Below the pieces are notes generated by a model. That model saw nothing but the letters and a program-made list of their open reading frames with translations. It ran no database searches and had not been told where the DNA came from. Made by a program: the position numbers and the translations under genes. Of a stretch of 64,000 nucleotides of DNA, positions 9,194 through 18,736 are shown one piece after another; position 1 is the first letter of the stretch; the number at the start of each line of letters is the position of its first letter. Source of the stretch: Streptomyces sp. SAI-127 (GTDB lineage: Bacteria; Actinomycetota; Actinomycetes; Streptomycetales; Streptomycetaceae); the NCBI RefSeq assembly GCF_029894425.1, contig NZ_JARXYJ010000001.1:1302001-1366000 (forward strand), in the 5' to 3' direction.

Positions 9194-9673
9194 ATGACCC
9201 GTATCTCGGTGAAAGTGGACGGCACGGTGTACCAGGACGAGGTGGAGCCTCGTCTGCTGCTGATCCACTACCTGCGTGACCGGCTCGGCCTGACCGGCAC
9301 CCCGATCGGCTGCGACACCTCCAACTGCGGGGCCTGCACCGTCGACCTCGACGGTGCGAGCGTCAAGAGCTGCTCGGTGCTCGCCGTCCAGGCGGACGGG
9401 AGCGAAGTGACCACGGTGGAGGGACTGGCCCGGAACGGGGAGTGGACCGGCCTCCAGCGTGCCTTCCACGAACGGCACGCGCTCCAGTGCGGCTACTGCA
9501 CTCCCGGCATGCTCATGGCGGCGCGCGATCTGCTGCGCGAGAACCCGCACCCGACCTCGGACGAGGTGCGGCACGCCCTGGAGGGCAACCTCTGCCGCTG
9601 CACTGGCTACCAGAACATCGTGCGGGCCGTGCTGGCCGCCGCCGAACCCGCCGAGCAGGGGGTGACGACATGA
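9194..9673 (+). CDS. coxS: CO-dehydrogenase-family small [2Fe-2S] subunit
   Basis: 159 aa from ATG 9194 (GGGAGG upstream). Electron-transfer subunit of the molybdenum hydroxylase family (CODH, xanthine and nicotinate dehydrogenases). The plant-type cluster ligands are in GCDTSNCGACTVDLDG plus VKSCSV; the second, all-helical cluster has QCGYCTPGM and NLCRCTGYQ. First gene of a seven-gene unit in which neighbours overlap or nearly abut; its TGA overlaps the ATG of the next gene (ATGA). Confidence 0.95.
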   Translation: MTRISVKVDGTVYQDEVEPRLLLIHYLRDRLGLTGTPIGCDTSNCGACTVDLDGASVKSCSVLAVQADGSEVTTVEGLARNGEWTGLQRAFHERHALQCGYCTPGMLMAARDLLRENPHPTSDEVRHALEGNLCRCTGYQNIVRAVLAAAEPAEQGVTT

Positions 9674-12015
9674 CCGAGGTCGGCACGGCCCGGCTCCGCA
9701 AGGAGGACGCCCGGCTGCTCACCGGACAGACTCGCTGGACCGACAACATCGACGCCACCGGGATGCTGCACCTGGCGGTCCTGCGCAGCCCCATGGCGCA
9801 CGCCCGGATCGACCGGGTCGACGTCTCCCCCGCGCTCGAACGCCCGGGCGTGGTCGCCGCGTTCAGCGGCGCCGATCTCGCGGAGGGCATGGGTTCCCTC
9901 CCCTGCGCCTGGCCCGTGACCGAGGACATCGTGCTGCCCGACCACCCGCCGATCGCGACCGCCGAGGTGCGCTACGCGGGGGACCCGGTGGCGGTGGTGG
10001 TGGCCCGCGACCGGTACGCGGCCGCCGACGCGCTGGAGGCGATCGAGGTCGACTACGCACCGCTGCCCCCGGTCCTCGACCTGGAGGCCGCTCTGGAGCC
10101 GGAGGCCCCCCTCGTCCACTCCGACAAGGGCACCAACCGCTGCTACGACTGGCCGCTGCGCAGCGGCGAGGACTTCGCCGCGGTACGGCAGCGCGCCGAG
10201 GTGACCCTCAAGCGCCGCTACCACCAGCAGCGCCTGATCCCCAACGCCATGGAACCGCGCGCGGTCGTCGTCACCCCGATCGCCTCGTCCGACGAGTACA
10301 CGGTCTACTCCTCCACCCAGATCCCGCACATCCTGCGGGTCATGCTCGCCGTGGTCACCGGTGTCCCCGAGCACAAGCTGCGGGTGGTCGCCCCGGACGT
10401 GGGCGGCGGCTTCGGCTCCAAACTCCAGGTGTACGGCGAGGAGGCACTCACCCTCGCGGTCGCGCGCCGCCTCGGACGGCCCGTGAAGTGGACCGAGTCC
10501 CGCTCCGAGGGCTACCTCGCCACCCATCACGGCCGGGGCATGATCCAGGACGTCGAGATCGCCGCGAACCGCGACGGCACCCTGCTCGGCCTCAAGGCGG
10601 ACCTGCTGGTCGACATGGGCGCCTATCTGATGCTGGTCACCCCGGGCATCCCGATCCTGGGCGCGTTCATGTACCCGGGCATCTACAAGATGGGCTCCTA
10701 CGAACTCAACGTCACCGGAGTCTTCACGACCAGGACGCCGACGGACGCCTACCGCGGTGCCGGGCGGCCGGAGGCGACGTACGCCATCGAACGGATCATG
10801 GACGAGCTGGCGGACGAACTCGGCCTGGATCCGGTGGAGTTGCGGCGCCGGAACTGGATCCGGCACGAGGAGTTCCCCTACACGACCATCGCGGGCCTCA
10901 CGTACGACAGCGGCAACTACGAGGCCGCGACCGACAAGGCGCTCGCGCTGTTCGACTACGACAAGCTGCGCGCCGAGCAGGCGGACCGCAATCAGCGGGG
11001 CGACACCGTACGTCTCGGGATCGGGGTGTCGACGTACACCGAGATGTGCGGGCTCGCGCCGAGCCGGGTGCTGAGGGATCTGCGGTACGCGGCCGGCGGC
11101 TGGGAGGCGGCGAGCGTGCGCATGCTGCCGACCGGCAAGGTCGAGGTCGTCACGGGCACCAGCCCGCACGGGCAGGGGCATGTGACCAGTTGGAGCCAGA
11201 TCGCCGCCGATGTGCTCGGGGTGCCCTTCGACGATGTCCAGGTGGTGCACGGGGACACCAAGGCTGCTCCGCAGGGGATGGACACCTACGGCTCGCGGTC
11301 GCTGGTGGTCGGCGGCACGGCCGTGCATCACGCCGCGACCAAGGTGGTGGACAAGGCCCGGAAGGTCGCCGCGCATCTGCTCGAAGCGAGTGAGCAGGAC
11401 CTGGAGTTCACCGACGGCGTCTTCTCCGTGAAAGGGTCGCCGGACGCCCGCAGGACGATCCAGGAGATCGCCTTCGAGACGTTCACCTCGCACGACCTGC
11501 CCGACGGCCTGGAGCCCACCATCAACGCCGGGCACCTGACCGATCCGGACAACTTCTCCTTTCCGCACGGCACGCACCTGTGCGCGGTGGAGGTCGACAC
11601 CGAGACCGGGCAGACGCGGATCAGGTCGTACGTCGCCGTGGACGACGTCGGCCGGGTGATCAACCCGATGATCGTCGAGGGCCAGGTGCACGGCGGACTC
11701 GCGCAGGGCATCGCGCAGGCCCTGTACGAGGAGGCGGTCTACGACGACGAGGGCAACCTGGTCTCCGGCACGATGGCCGACTATCTGGTGCCCTCGGCGC
11801 CGGACCTGCCGGAGTTCGTGACGGACCGGACGGAGACGCCCGCGACGACGAATCCGATGGGCGTCAAGGGAGTCGGCGAGGCGGGCACCATCGCCTCCAC
11901 GCCGGCCGTGGTGGGGGCGATCGTGGACGCGCTGCGGCCGCTCGGCGTGCGCGACGTGCGGATGCCCTGTACGCCCGAGCGGGTCTGGCAGGCCCTGAAG
12001 GAGGCCTCGGCATGA
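9670..12015 (+). CDS. coxL: Molybdopterin large subunit, form II CODH-like
   Basis: 781 aa catalytic subunit that binds the Mo-molybdopterin cofactor. The key motif is [10 protein letters not shown] at about res. 359. Genuine aerobic CO dehydrogenase (form I) has AYxCSFR, whereas AYRGAGR defines the form II group, whose physiological substrate is often not CO. Other family marks: [36 protein letters not shown], and the C-terminal GVKGVGEAG carrying the catalytic Glu. Start at 9670 is fixed by the ATGA overlap. Best called a xanthine/CO dehydrogenase-family hydroxylase of unknown substrate. Confidence 0.93.
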   Translation: MTEVGTARLRKEDARLLTGQTRWTDNIDATGMLHLAVLRSPMAHARIDRVDVSPALERPGVVAAFSGADLAEGMGSLPCAWPVTEDIVLPDHPPIATAEVRYAGDPVAVVVARDRYAAADALEAIEVDYAPLPPVLDLEAALEPEAPLVHSDKGTNRCYDWPLRSGEDFAAVRQRAEVTLKRRYHQQRLIPNAMEPRAVVVTPIASSDEYTVYSSTQIPHILRVMLAVVTGVPEHKLRVVAPDVGGGFGSKLQVYGEEALTLAVARRLGRPVKWTESRSEGYLATHHGRGMIQDVEIAANRDGTLLGLKADLLVDMGAYLMLVTPGIPILGAFMYPGIYKMGSYELNVTGVFTTRTPTDAYRGAGRPEATYAIERIMDELADELGLDPVELRRRNWIRHEEFPYTTIAGLTYDSGNYEAATDKALALFDYDKLRAEQADRNQRGDTVRLGIGVSTYTEMCGLAPSRVLRDLRYAAGGWEAASVRMLPTGKVEVVTGTSPHGQGHVTSWSQIAADVLGVPFDDVQVVHGDTKAAPQGMDTYGSRSLVVGGTAVHHAATKVVDKARKVAAHLLEASEQDLEFTDGVFSVKGSPDARRTIQEIAFETFTSHDLPDGLEPTINAGHLTDPDNFSFPHGTHLCAVEVDTETGQTRIRSYVAVDDVGRVINPMIVEGQVHGGLAQGIAQALYEEAVYDDEGNLVSGTMADYLVPSAPDLPEFVTDRTETPATTNPMGVKGVGEAGTIASTPAVVGAIVDALRPLGVRDVRMPCTPERVWQALKEASA

Positions 12016-12866
12016 TTCCTCCCAGCTTCGACTACACCCGTCCGAGCAGCGTCGAGGAGGCGGTGCGCGCGCTCTCCGAGGGCGGCGAGGACGCCAAGGT
12101 GCTGGCCGGCGGGCAGAGCCTGCTGCCGCTGCTCAGGCTCCGGCTGGCCTTTCCCGAACTGGTGGTGGACGTCGGGCGCGTCCCCGGTCTGACGGGGGTG
12201 CGCGAGGAGGGCGAGACCCTCGTCATCGGCGCGTTGACCACCCACCACGACGTGGTCCGCGACCCGCTGGTCCGCCGGCACGCGGGTCTCCTGGCCGCCG
12301 CCACGGCCGGGGTCGGAGATCCCGCCGTACGGCACCGGGGGACCGTCGGCGGCTCGCTCGCGCACGCCGACCCGGCCGGTGACCTGCCCGCCGTGGTGCT
12401 CGCCCTGGACGCGGAGCTGATCGCCACCGGGCCGGGCGGCAGGCGCGCGATCCCCGCGCGGGAGTTCTTCGTCGACTATCTCCAGACCGCCCTGGAGCCC
12501 GACGAACTCCTGGTGGAGATCCGGATACCGAAGGCCGACGGCTGGGGTTTCCACTACGAGAAGTTCCACCGGGTGGCCCAGTCCTGGGCGATCGTCGGCG
12601 TGGCCGCGCTGGTGCGGCGGGACGACGGGCACATCGCCGAGGCCAGGGTCGGGCTGACCAACATGGGGTCCACTCCGCTGCGCGCCTCGGCGACCGAGGA
12701 GGCTCTGACCGGCAGCGCGGACGGACCGGCCGTGGCGCGGGCCGCGGAGTCGGCGGCGGAGGGGACCCGGCCCTCCCGGGACCTGTCCGGGTCGCCCGAG
12801 TACCGGGCGCATCTGGCGCGGGTGCTGACCAGGCGGGCGGTGCTGGCCGCCGCCGGGATGGGGTGA
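12012..12866 (+). CDS. coxM: FAD-binding medium subunit of the Mo hydroxylase
   Basis: 284 aa; ATG 12012 overlaps the stop of coxL. It has the FAD motif AGGQSLLPLLRLRL near the N-terminus and the second FAD contact TVGGSLAHADPAGDLP, both diagnostic for CoxM/XdhB-type subunits, and a C-terminal CO-dehydrogenase flavoprotein domain. It takes electrons from the iron-sulfur subunit. Confidence 0.94.
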   Translation: MIPPSFDYTRPSSVEEAVRALSEGGEDAKVLAGGQSLLPLLRLRLAFPELVVDVGRVPGLTGVREEGETLVIGALTTHHDVVRDPLVRRHAGLLAAATAGVGDPAVRHRGTVGGSLAHADPAGDLPAVVLALDAELIATGPGGRRAIPAREFFVDYLQTALEPDELLVEIRIPKADGWGFHYEKFHRVAQSWAIVGVAALVRRDDGHIAEARVGLTNMGSTPLRASATEEALTGSADGPAVARAAESAAEGTRPSRDLSGSPEYRAHLARVLTRRAVLAAAGMG

Positions 12867-13741
12867 ACGGGAGCGTGAACGGCCCGGAAGAGGTGCGGGC
12901 CCGCCTGGAGGAGACGGGGTATCTCGTCGACGACGGGCTGGCCGTCGCCTGCTTCCTGGCCCTTCGGCTGCACCGGCCGCTGTTCTGCGAGGGCGACGCG
13001 GGCGTCGGCAAGACCGCGCTCGCGGCCGCCCTCGCCGAGGCGCTCGGCGCCCCGCTGATCCGGCTCCAGTGCCACGAGGGCATCGACGCCTCGCAGGCCC
13101 TGTACGACTGGGACTTCCCCCGTCAGCTGTTGCATCTGCGGGCCGCCGAGGCGGCCGGGACCGTGGACGCCGACCGGCTGGAGGGCGAGCTGTACGACCG
13201 CCGGTTCCTGATCGCCCGGCCGTTGCTGCGCGCCCTGGAGACCTGCCCGTCGGTGCTGCTGATCGACGAGATCGACCGCGCCGACGACGAGTTCGAGGCG
13301 TTCCTGCTGGAACTGCTGTCCGAGTTCTCGGTGACGATCCCGGAACTGGGCACGGTGCGGGCGCGGAAGCCACCGGTGGTCGTCCTCACCTCGAACCGGA
13401 CCCGCGAGGTGCACGACGCCCTGAAGCGGCGCTGTCTCTACCACTGGTTCGACCATCCCGACTTCGCCCGTGAACTCGCCATCGTGCGGCGGCGGTTGCC
13501 CGGTGTGTCGCAGCGGCTGGCCGAACAGGTGACCGCGCTGGTGCAGACACTGCGCGCCGAGGACCTGCTCAAACCGCCGGGCGTGGCCGAGACGATCGAC
13601 TGGGCCGAGGCACTCGACGCGCTGGGGGCGCGCGAGGTGGACACGGAGCTGGCGATGGCCACCCTGGGGTCGGTGCTGAAGTACCGGGAGGACGCGGAAC
13701 GGGCGCGGGGGTTGCTTCCGGCGGCTCTGCAAGGTGTGTGA
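12863..13741 (+). CDS. coxD: MoxR-type AAA+ ATPase, CoxD maturation factor
   Basis: 292 aa from GTG 12863 (GTGA overlap). Walker A CEGDAGVGKTALAAALAEAL, Walker B LLIDEIDRAD, sensor 1 VVLTSNRTREVHDALKRRC. In carboxydotrophs CoxD, with the VWA protein CoxE, inserts the copper/sulfur ligands of the active site. Its retention in a form II operon suggests that sulfuration or another cofactor-loading step is needed here too. Confidence 0.92.
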   Translation: MNGSVNGPEEVRARLEETGYLVDDGLAVACFLALRLHRPLFCEGDAGVGKTALAAALAEALGAPLIRLQCHEGIDASQALYDWDFPRQLLHLRAAEAAGTVDADRLEGELYDRRFLIARPLLRALETCPSVLLIDEIDRADDEFEAFLLELLSEFSVTIPELGTVRARKPPVVVLTSNRTREVHDALKRRCLYHWFDHPDFARELAIVRRRLPGVSQRLAEQVTALVQTLRAEDLLKPPGVAETIDWAEALDALGAREVDTELAMATLGSVLKYREDAERARGLLPAALQGV

Positions 13742-14856
13742 TCACCATGTCCGGGACGGTCGATGCTGTCTTCCTCGCCTTTGCCCGCGCCCTTCGCGTG
13801 GCAGGGGTCGACGCGAGCGCCGAGCGGGTGCACGCCTTTCTGCGTGCGGTGGCCGAGCTGGGGCCGGCGCAGGTGTACTGGGCGGGGCGGCTGACGCTGT
13901 GCGGGAGCCACGAGGACCTGGAACGCTACGACCAGGTGTTCGCGGCTCGCTTCGGCGGCGAGTCGGCCGAGGCCGGTCGGCGGGCGGCCCCTCCCGGGCG
14001 GCGGCTCGCCGTAGGGGACACGCAGGCCGGGCGCCGCACCCGGACGCCCGAGGAACCCGCCCTCCCACCCGCGGCCGCGCTCGCCGGCTCCGCCGAGGTC
14101 CTGCGCCACCGCGACATCGCCGAACTGGACGCCGCCGAACGCGCGGCCCTGCGTCGCCTGCTGGCCGCGTTCGCGCTGCACGGCCAGGCACGGCGTACGG
14201 CCCGTCGCCGCCCGGCGAGGCGCGGTGCCGTGGATCCGCACCGGACCGTGCGGGAGCTGTTGCGGCAGGGCGGGGAACCGGCCCGCCTCCGGCACCGCGC
14301 ACGGGCCGAGCGGCCCCGCCGGGTCGTGCTGCTCGTGGACGTCAGCGGCTCGATGGCGCCGTACGCCGACGCGCTGCTGCGCTTCGCCCACGCGGCGGCC
14401 CATGGCGGCCGCACTACCCGCACCGACGTGTTCACGATCGCCACCCGGCTGACCCGCGTCACCCGCGAGCTCTCGCACCGCGATCCGGACCTGGCGATGG
14501 CCGCCCTGGCCGCCGCCGTGCCGGACTGGCGCGGGGGTACCCGGCTCGGTGAGCTGCTGCGGGAGTTCCTGAACCGCTGGGGGCAGCGGGGCACGGCACG
14601 CGGGGCGGTCGTGGTGGTGCTGTCGGACGGCTGGGAGCGTGGCGATCCGGAGCTGCTCGCGGCGCAGATGCGACGCTTGCACCGGCTGGCGCACCGGGTG
14701 ATCTGGGCCAATCCGCGCAAGGCACGCCCCGGTTACGCGCCCCTGGCCGCCGGGATGGCGGCCGCGCTGCCGAGCGTGGACGCGTTCGTCGAGGGGCACA
14801 GCCTGGCCGCGCTGGAGCGTCTGGCGGCGGTGGTGAAAGGAGCCGACGATGCGTGA
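13738..14856 (+). CDS. coxE: VWA-domain protein, CoxE maturation factor
   Basis: 372 aa if GTG 13738 (overlapping the stop of coxD) is used; ATG 13747 is an alternative. The C-terminal half is a von Willebrand A domain with a MIDAS motif (LLVDVSGSMAPYADAL, then later VVLSDGWERGDPE). The N-terminal half is Arg/Ala-rich and variable. Partner of the MoxR ATPase upstream. Confidence 0.92.
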   Translation: MITMSGTVDAVFLAFARALRVAGVDASAERVHAFLRAVAELGPAQVYWAGRLTLCGSHEDLERYDQVFAARFGGESAEAGRRAAPPGRRLAVGDTQAGRRTRTPEEPALPPAAALAGSAEVLRHRDIAELDAAERAALRRLLAAFALHGQARRTARRRPARRGAVDPHRTVRELLRQGGEPARLRHRARAERPRRVVLLVDVSGSMAPYADALLRFAHAAAHGGRTTRTDVFTIATRLTRVTRELSHRDPDLAMAALAAAVPDWRGGTRLGELLREFLNRWGQRGTARGAVVVVLSDGWERGDPELLAAQMRRLHRLAHRVIWANPRKARPGYAPLAAGMAAALPSVDAFVEGHSLAALERLAAVVKGADDA

Positions 14857-15949
14857 CATCCTCCCGGTGCTGAACGGCTGGTACACGGCAGGGGTGCCGT
14901 TCGGACTGGCCACGGTGGTCTCGACGAGCCGCAGCGCGCCGCGCGATCCGGGCGCGGCCATGGCCGTGGGTCCGGACGACGAGGTCGTCGGCAGTGTGTC
15001 CGGCGGCTGTGTCGAGGGGGCCGTGTTCGAGCTGGCCCAGGAGGTCGTGGCGAGCGGCGAGGCCCGCCTGGAGACCTTCGGGTACAGCGACGAGGACGCG
15101 TTCGCGGTGGGCCTCACCTGCGGCGGGGAGATCACGCTTCTCGTACGTCCCGTGACGGCCGCCCTCGATCCCGCGTTCGGCGAGATCGCGGAGTCGGTCG
15201 CGGCGGCCCGCCCGGTGACCGTGGCGACGGTGACCGACGGTCCCGCACCCCGCGGGGCCACGCTCGCCGTGTGGCCGGACCGGGTCGCGGGCACCCTCGG
15301 CAGCACCGGCCTGGACGTCGCGGTCACCGCCGACGCGCGCGGCGAACTCGCCCTGGGCGCGACGGGGTCGAGGCACTACGGCCCGCACGGCGAGCGCCGC
15401 GAGGACGCGGTCACCGTCTTCCTGCACTCCTTCGCCCCGCCGCCCCGCATGCTGGTCTTCGGCGCGATCGACTACGCGGCCGCGGTCGCCCGGATCGGCG
15501 CCTTCCTCGGCTACCGGGTCACGGTCTGCGACGCCCGCCCGGTCTTCGCCACGCCGAAGCGCTTCCCTGAGGGTGTGGAGGTCGTCGTGGACTGGCCGCA
15601 CCGCTACCTCGGCGGCACCGTCACCGACGAACGCACCGTGATCTGCGTCCTGACCCACGACCCGAAGTTCGACGTGCCCCTGCTGGAGGAGGCGCTGCGC
15701 CGGCCGGCGGCGTACATCGGGGCGATGGGCAGCCGGCGTACCCACGACGACCGGATGAAGCGGCTGGCCGAATCGGGGCTGACCGAGGCCGAGTTGGCCC
15801 GGCTGCGCTCGCCGGTCGGCCTCGACCTCGGTGCCCGTACACCGGAGGAGGTCGCCGTGTCCGTGGCCGCCGAGATCGTCGCGCTGCGCTGGGGCGGCAG
15901 CGGTGCCCCGCTGACGGCGACGGCGGGGGCGATCCATCCGTCTTCGTGA
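14849..15949 (+). CDS. coxF: XdhC/CoxI-family maturation protein
   Basis: 366 aa; ATG 14849 overlaps the previous gene by 8 nt. The N-terminal XdhC/CoxI domain (ATVVSTSRSAPRDPGAAMAV, GSVSGGCVEG) and C-terminal Rossmann-like XdhC_C domain (MLVFGAIDYAAAVARIGAFL, YIGAMGSRRTHDDR) are both complete. XdhC proteins bind molybdopterin and help insert the sulfurated cofactor into the large subunit. Confidence 0.93.
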   Translation: MRDILPVLNGWYTAGVPFGLATVVSTSRSAPRDPGAAMAVGPDDEVVGSVSGGCVEGAVFELAQEVVASGEARLETFGYSDEDAFAVGLTCGGEITLLVRPVTAALDPAFGEIAESVAAARPVTVATVTDGPAPRGATLAVWPDRVAGTLGSTGLDVAVTADARGELALGATGSRHYGPHGERREDAVTVFLHSFAPPPRMLVFGAIDYAAAVARIGAFLGYRVTVCDARPVFATPKRFPEGVEVVVDWPHRYLGGTVTDERTVICVLTHDPKFDVPLLEEALRRPAAYIGAMGSRRTHDDRMKRLAESGLTEAELARLRSPVGLDLGARTPEEVAVSVAAEIVALRWGGSGAPLTATAGAIHPSS

Positions 15950-15968
15950 AGCCTGCCTGGAGGAAGTC

Positions 15969-16616
15969 ATGGAACTGCACCACGAGTTCACCGTGCCGGT
16001 CCCGGTCGACGAGGCCTGGCGGGCGCTCCTCGACATCGAGGGGGTCGCGCCCTGCATGCCCGGGGCGAGTGTCGAGGACTACGACGGCAAGACCGTGACC
16101 GGCTCCGTGAAGGTCAAGGTCGGACCGATCACCGTGACGTACCGGGGGACCGCCGTCTTCGAGGAGCAGGACGAGTCCGCGCACCGCATGGTGCTGATCG
16201 CCAGCGGCCGGGAGACCCGCGGCCAGGGCACCGCACGGGCCACGGTGACCGGCACGCTCACCGGGCAGGACGGCGGTACGGCTGTGTCGGTGCGGACGGA
16301 TCTGGCGGTGACCGGGCGGCCGGCGCAGTTCGGGCGGGGTGTGATGGCGGAGGTCGGCGACCGGCTGATCGGCCAGTTCGCCCGGTGTCTGGCGGAGCGG
16401 CTGGGCGAGCCGGAGAGGGTTCCGGGCCCGCTCGGCGAGCCGGAAACGGCCTCGGAGCCGGTCCGGCCGACCCAGGAGCCCGACGACGAGCCGCTCGACC
16501 TGCTGCGTGCGATCGGCGTACCGGTCGCCAAGCGGGCCGCGGCGGCACTGGTGGCGGCCGCCGTCGTGGTGGTCGCGGCCACCCGGATTCGGCGAATGTG
16601 GAGTCGACGGGTGTGA
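15969..16616 (+). CDS. coxG: CoxG-like SRPBCC membrane-anchored protein
   Basis: 215 aa. The N-terminal SRPBCC/CoxG domain (res. 1-150; MELHHEFTVPVPVDEAWRAL, GVAPCMPGASVE) is followed by an acidic Pro-rich linker and one C-terminal transmembrane helix (AAAALVAAAVVVVAATRI) with a basic end. CoxG recruits CO dehydrogenase to the cytoplasmic membrane in Oligotropha, and this architecture fits that role. Last gene of the operon; a 14-bp terminator lies 100 nt downstream. Confidence 0.9.
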   Translation: MELHHEFTVPVPVDEAWRALLDIEGVAPCMPGASVEDYDGKTVTGSVKVKVGPITVTYRGTAVFEEQDESAHRMVLIASGRETRGQGTARATVTGTLTGQDGGTAVSVRTDLAVTGRPAQFGRGVMAEVGDRLIGQFARCLAERLGEPERVPGPLGEPETASEPVRPTQEPDDEPLDLLRAIGVPVAKRAAAALVAAAVVVVAATRIRRMWSRRV

Positions 16617-16719
16617 GCCGCGCTCGAAGGGGTAGGCGACCAGCAACGGGAGAGGGCGTCCGAAACCCTCGCCCCACCTCCGATCGGGAAGGAGGTCCGT
16701 GAGAACGCACACTCGCAGC

Positions 16720-16756
16720 GTCCGGGCCGCTCCCCTGCATTCGGAGCGGCCCGGAC
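16720..16756. terminator. Terminator of the cox-like operon
   Basis: Perfect 14-bp stem (16720-16733 with 16743-16756), 9-nt loop. It could also stop transcription from the opposite strand. Confidence 0.8.
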
Positions 16757-16757
16757 C

Positions 16758-17048
16758 TCATGAGTGCCGGCGTGTCGGCGTCAGGGCTCCGGGCAGCAGC
16801 ACCAGCGCCGTGGCGGCCGCGTAGAGACAGGCCGAGCCGAGCGCGACGGCATGGCAGCCCCGCAGGAAACGCGCCTGGTCGCCGGGCTGGCCCGCGACCG
16901 CGATGCCGATCGCGCTGCCCGTCTGCCGTGCGGTGTTGTCGACCGCGGAGGCGAGGCCCGAGCGCTCGGCGGGGACCGTGGCGATGGCCGCCGCGACGAC
17001 CGCGGGGGTCAGCAGCCCGCAGCCGATCCCCCGCAGTATCCGGCGCAC
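16758..17048 (-). pseudogene. MFS transporter remnant (C-terminal part only)
   Basis: A 96-residue open frame encodes the last two or three helices of a DHA2-type MFS drug exporter (GIGCGLLTPAVVAAAIATVP, then SGLASAVDNTARQTGSAIGI). It lacks the roughly 370 residues expected before them, and nothing upstream continues the protein. Closely resembles the corresponding segment of the intact exporter at 46352. Probably a deletion relic. Confidence 0.7.
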
Positions 17049-17179
17049 ATCACGACGAGGACGGTGCGCGGCGACCCGGAGTTCCGAGGGCGCACCGCGC
17101 GTCGGAGCAGCGTTACCGGTGCAGCAGGCATGTTTCCGTCGTATCAGGCGGCACTGACAGCCCCGGGTGCCCGTGAGCC

Positions 17180-17692
17180 CTACGGCGAAACGATCCGCAG
17201 CGGCAGGCGGTGCAGCGTGACGTCGGTGAGGCGGCCGTCGGCCACGGTCGCCGTCATGTAGGTGCAGTGGGGCTGGCGGCGGCGGTCGGTCGGTGAGCCG
17301 GGGTTGAGCAGCCGCAGTCCGCCGGGGGCGGTGGTGTCCCAGGGGATGTGGCTGTGGCCGAAGACCAGGACGTCGGCGTCGGGGTAGCGGGCGGCGCAGC
17401 GGGCCTCGCGGCCCTGGGCGGCGCCGGTCTCGTGGACGACGGCGAAGCGCAGGCCGCCGAGTTCGGCGTACGCCACCTCGGGCAGTCGTGCGCGCAGGTC
17501 GGGTCCGTCGTTGTTGCCGTAGACCCCGACGAGCCGTGCGCTGCGGCTCTCCAGCAGGTCGAGGGTGGCGGTGTCCACCCAGTCGCCGGCGTGGAAGACG
17601 ACGTCGGCGTGCGGGAGCTCGGCGAGCAGCGGGGCCGGAAGCTGCTTGGCGCGCTTGGGCAGGTGGGTGTCGGACATCAGCAGCAGGCGCAC
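17180..17692 (-). CDS. YfcE/MJ0936-type metallophosphoesterase
   Basis: 170 aa from GTG 17692. Calcineurin-like fold with the standard metal ligands: MSDTHL (res. 6-11), FHAGDW, GNND, and GHSHIPW near the C-terminus. Small members hydrolyse phosphodiesters or phosphomonoesters; the physiological substrate is unknown. Its start is 10 nt from the 3' end of the disrupted methyltransferase, so they were probably co-transcribed. Confidence 0.87.
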   Translation of the reverse strand: MRLLLMSDTHLPKRAKQLPAPLLAELPHADVVFHAGDWVDTATLDLLESRSARLVGVYGNNDGPDLRARLPEVAYAELGGLRFAVVHETGAAQGREARCAARYPDADVLVFGHSHIPWDTTAPGGLRLLNPGSPTDRRRQPHCTYMTATVADGRLTDVTLHRLPLRIVSP

Positions 17693-17701
17693 GGAATCAC
17701 C

Positions 17702-18552
17702 CTAGAGGGGCTTGCGGCCCACCCCGCACCACATGGGCAGCGCGCCGGGGCCGGACTCGGCCTCGGGACGCCATTCGGGCAGCTGGACGACGCCGGGGTC
17801 CAGGATTTCGGTGCCGTCGAAGAAGCGGGTGACGTCGGCGTGGGTGCGGGGTGTGGCGCCGGCGTGCGCGGCGGCGCGCTCGTTGTAGACGCGCATGGAC
17901 GCGGCGACCTCCTCGGCCCCGATGTCGGCGGCCGGGTGGGAGAGCACGAGGTGGCTGCCGGGGGCAAGGGCGTCGAGGAGGCGCAGGGTGATGCCGTGGG
18001 GGTTGTGGGCGTCCGGGACGTACTGGAGGACCGCGACCAGCATGAGGCCGACGGGCTGCGACAGGTCGAGGGTCTCCCGGGCGGCCGTGAGGATGCGGTC
18101 GATCTCGCGCAGGTCTGCCTGGAGACAGTCGGTGGCGCCCTCGGGGGTGCTGATCAGCAGCGCGCGGGCGTGGGCGAGGACGATCGGGTCGTTGTCGACG
18201 TAGACGACCCGGGCGCCCGGGTCCACCCTCCCAGAGGGGGCACCCCCATTCGCTCCGGCTACGCTCCGCTCGCGACCTGGTGGGTGTGGTCGGCGGTCGG
18301 GATGCCGGTGCCGATGTCGAGGAACTGGCGGATGCCCGCCTTCCCGGCCAGTTCGCGCACGGCCCGCCCCAGGAAGGCCCGGTTGGCGCGGACCGCGGGG
18401 ACGATCTGCGGGTTGGCCGCGGCCGCCGGCTGCGCGGCCTCCTGGTCGGCGGGGTAGTTGTCACGGCCGCCCAGCCAGGCGTTGTAGACGCGAGCGGGGT
18501 GGGCCACCGGGGAGTTGACCGCCGCCATCCCGCCCGTCGGGTGCTCGTGCAT
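17702..18552 (-). pseudogene. DUF574-family SAM methyltransferase, interrupted
   Basis: The N-terminal part (from ATG 18552: VYNAWLGGRDNYPADQEAA, FLDIGTGIPTADHTHQVA) and the C-terminal part (from VDPGARVVYVDNDP, ending at 17702) are collinear halves of one DUF574/TrmB-like methyltransferase. A 47-nt segment between them (18227-18273) introduces a TAG stop and shifts the frame. Everything else is intact, so disruption is probably recent. Reinitiation at the downstream GTG (18226) could still yield a C-terminal fragment without the SAM-binding glycine loop. Confidence 0.8.
18227..18273. repeat. Small palindromic insertion in the methyltransferase gene
   Basis: 47 nt between the codons for HQV and VDP of the DUF574 gene; roughly 38 nt exceed what the family needs. 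It contains a perfect 12-nt palindrome GGGGGTGCCCCC (18236-18247) and, on the minus strand, two GGAGCG copies. It resembles short GGGGGTGCCCCC-bearing dispersed repeats that I recall from Streptomyces intergenic regions; that recollection was not checked. Confidence 0.5.
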
Positions 18553-18736
18553 CGTCGACCGCTCCCCTCACCGCCGTCCGTCCGCCGACGCCCACGCCAT
18601 GCCCCTGTGGTCACGTCCTGACTCAACTCGCCAAGACGGCCTGCTGACGCGGGACTTACCCGTCGGCGTTAACATCGGCCCACAAAGCGTCGATCCGTGA
18701 CGCAAGCCACAAGCCACCCAAGGAGTCCGGACACCG

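Noticed and set aside
9607..11691. Long minus-strand frame opposite the coxL gene
   Set aside because: Shadow of coxL, without motifs or ribosome site.
9194..12866. True aerobic (form I) carbon monoxide dehydrogenase
   Set aside because: The active-site loop is AYRGAGR, not AYxCSFR.
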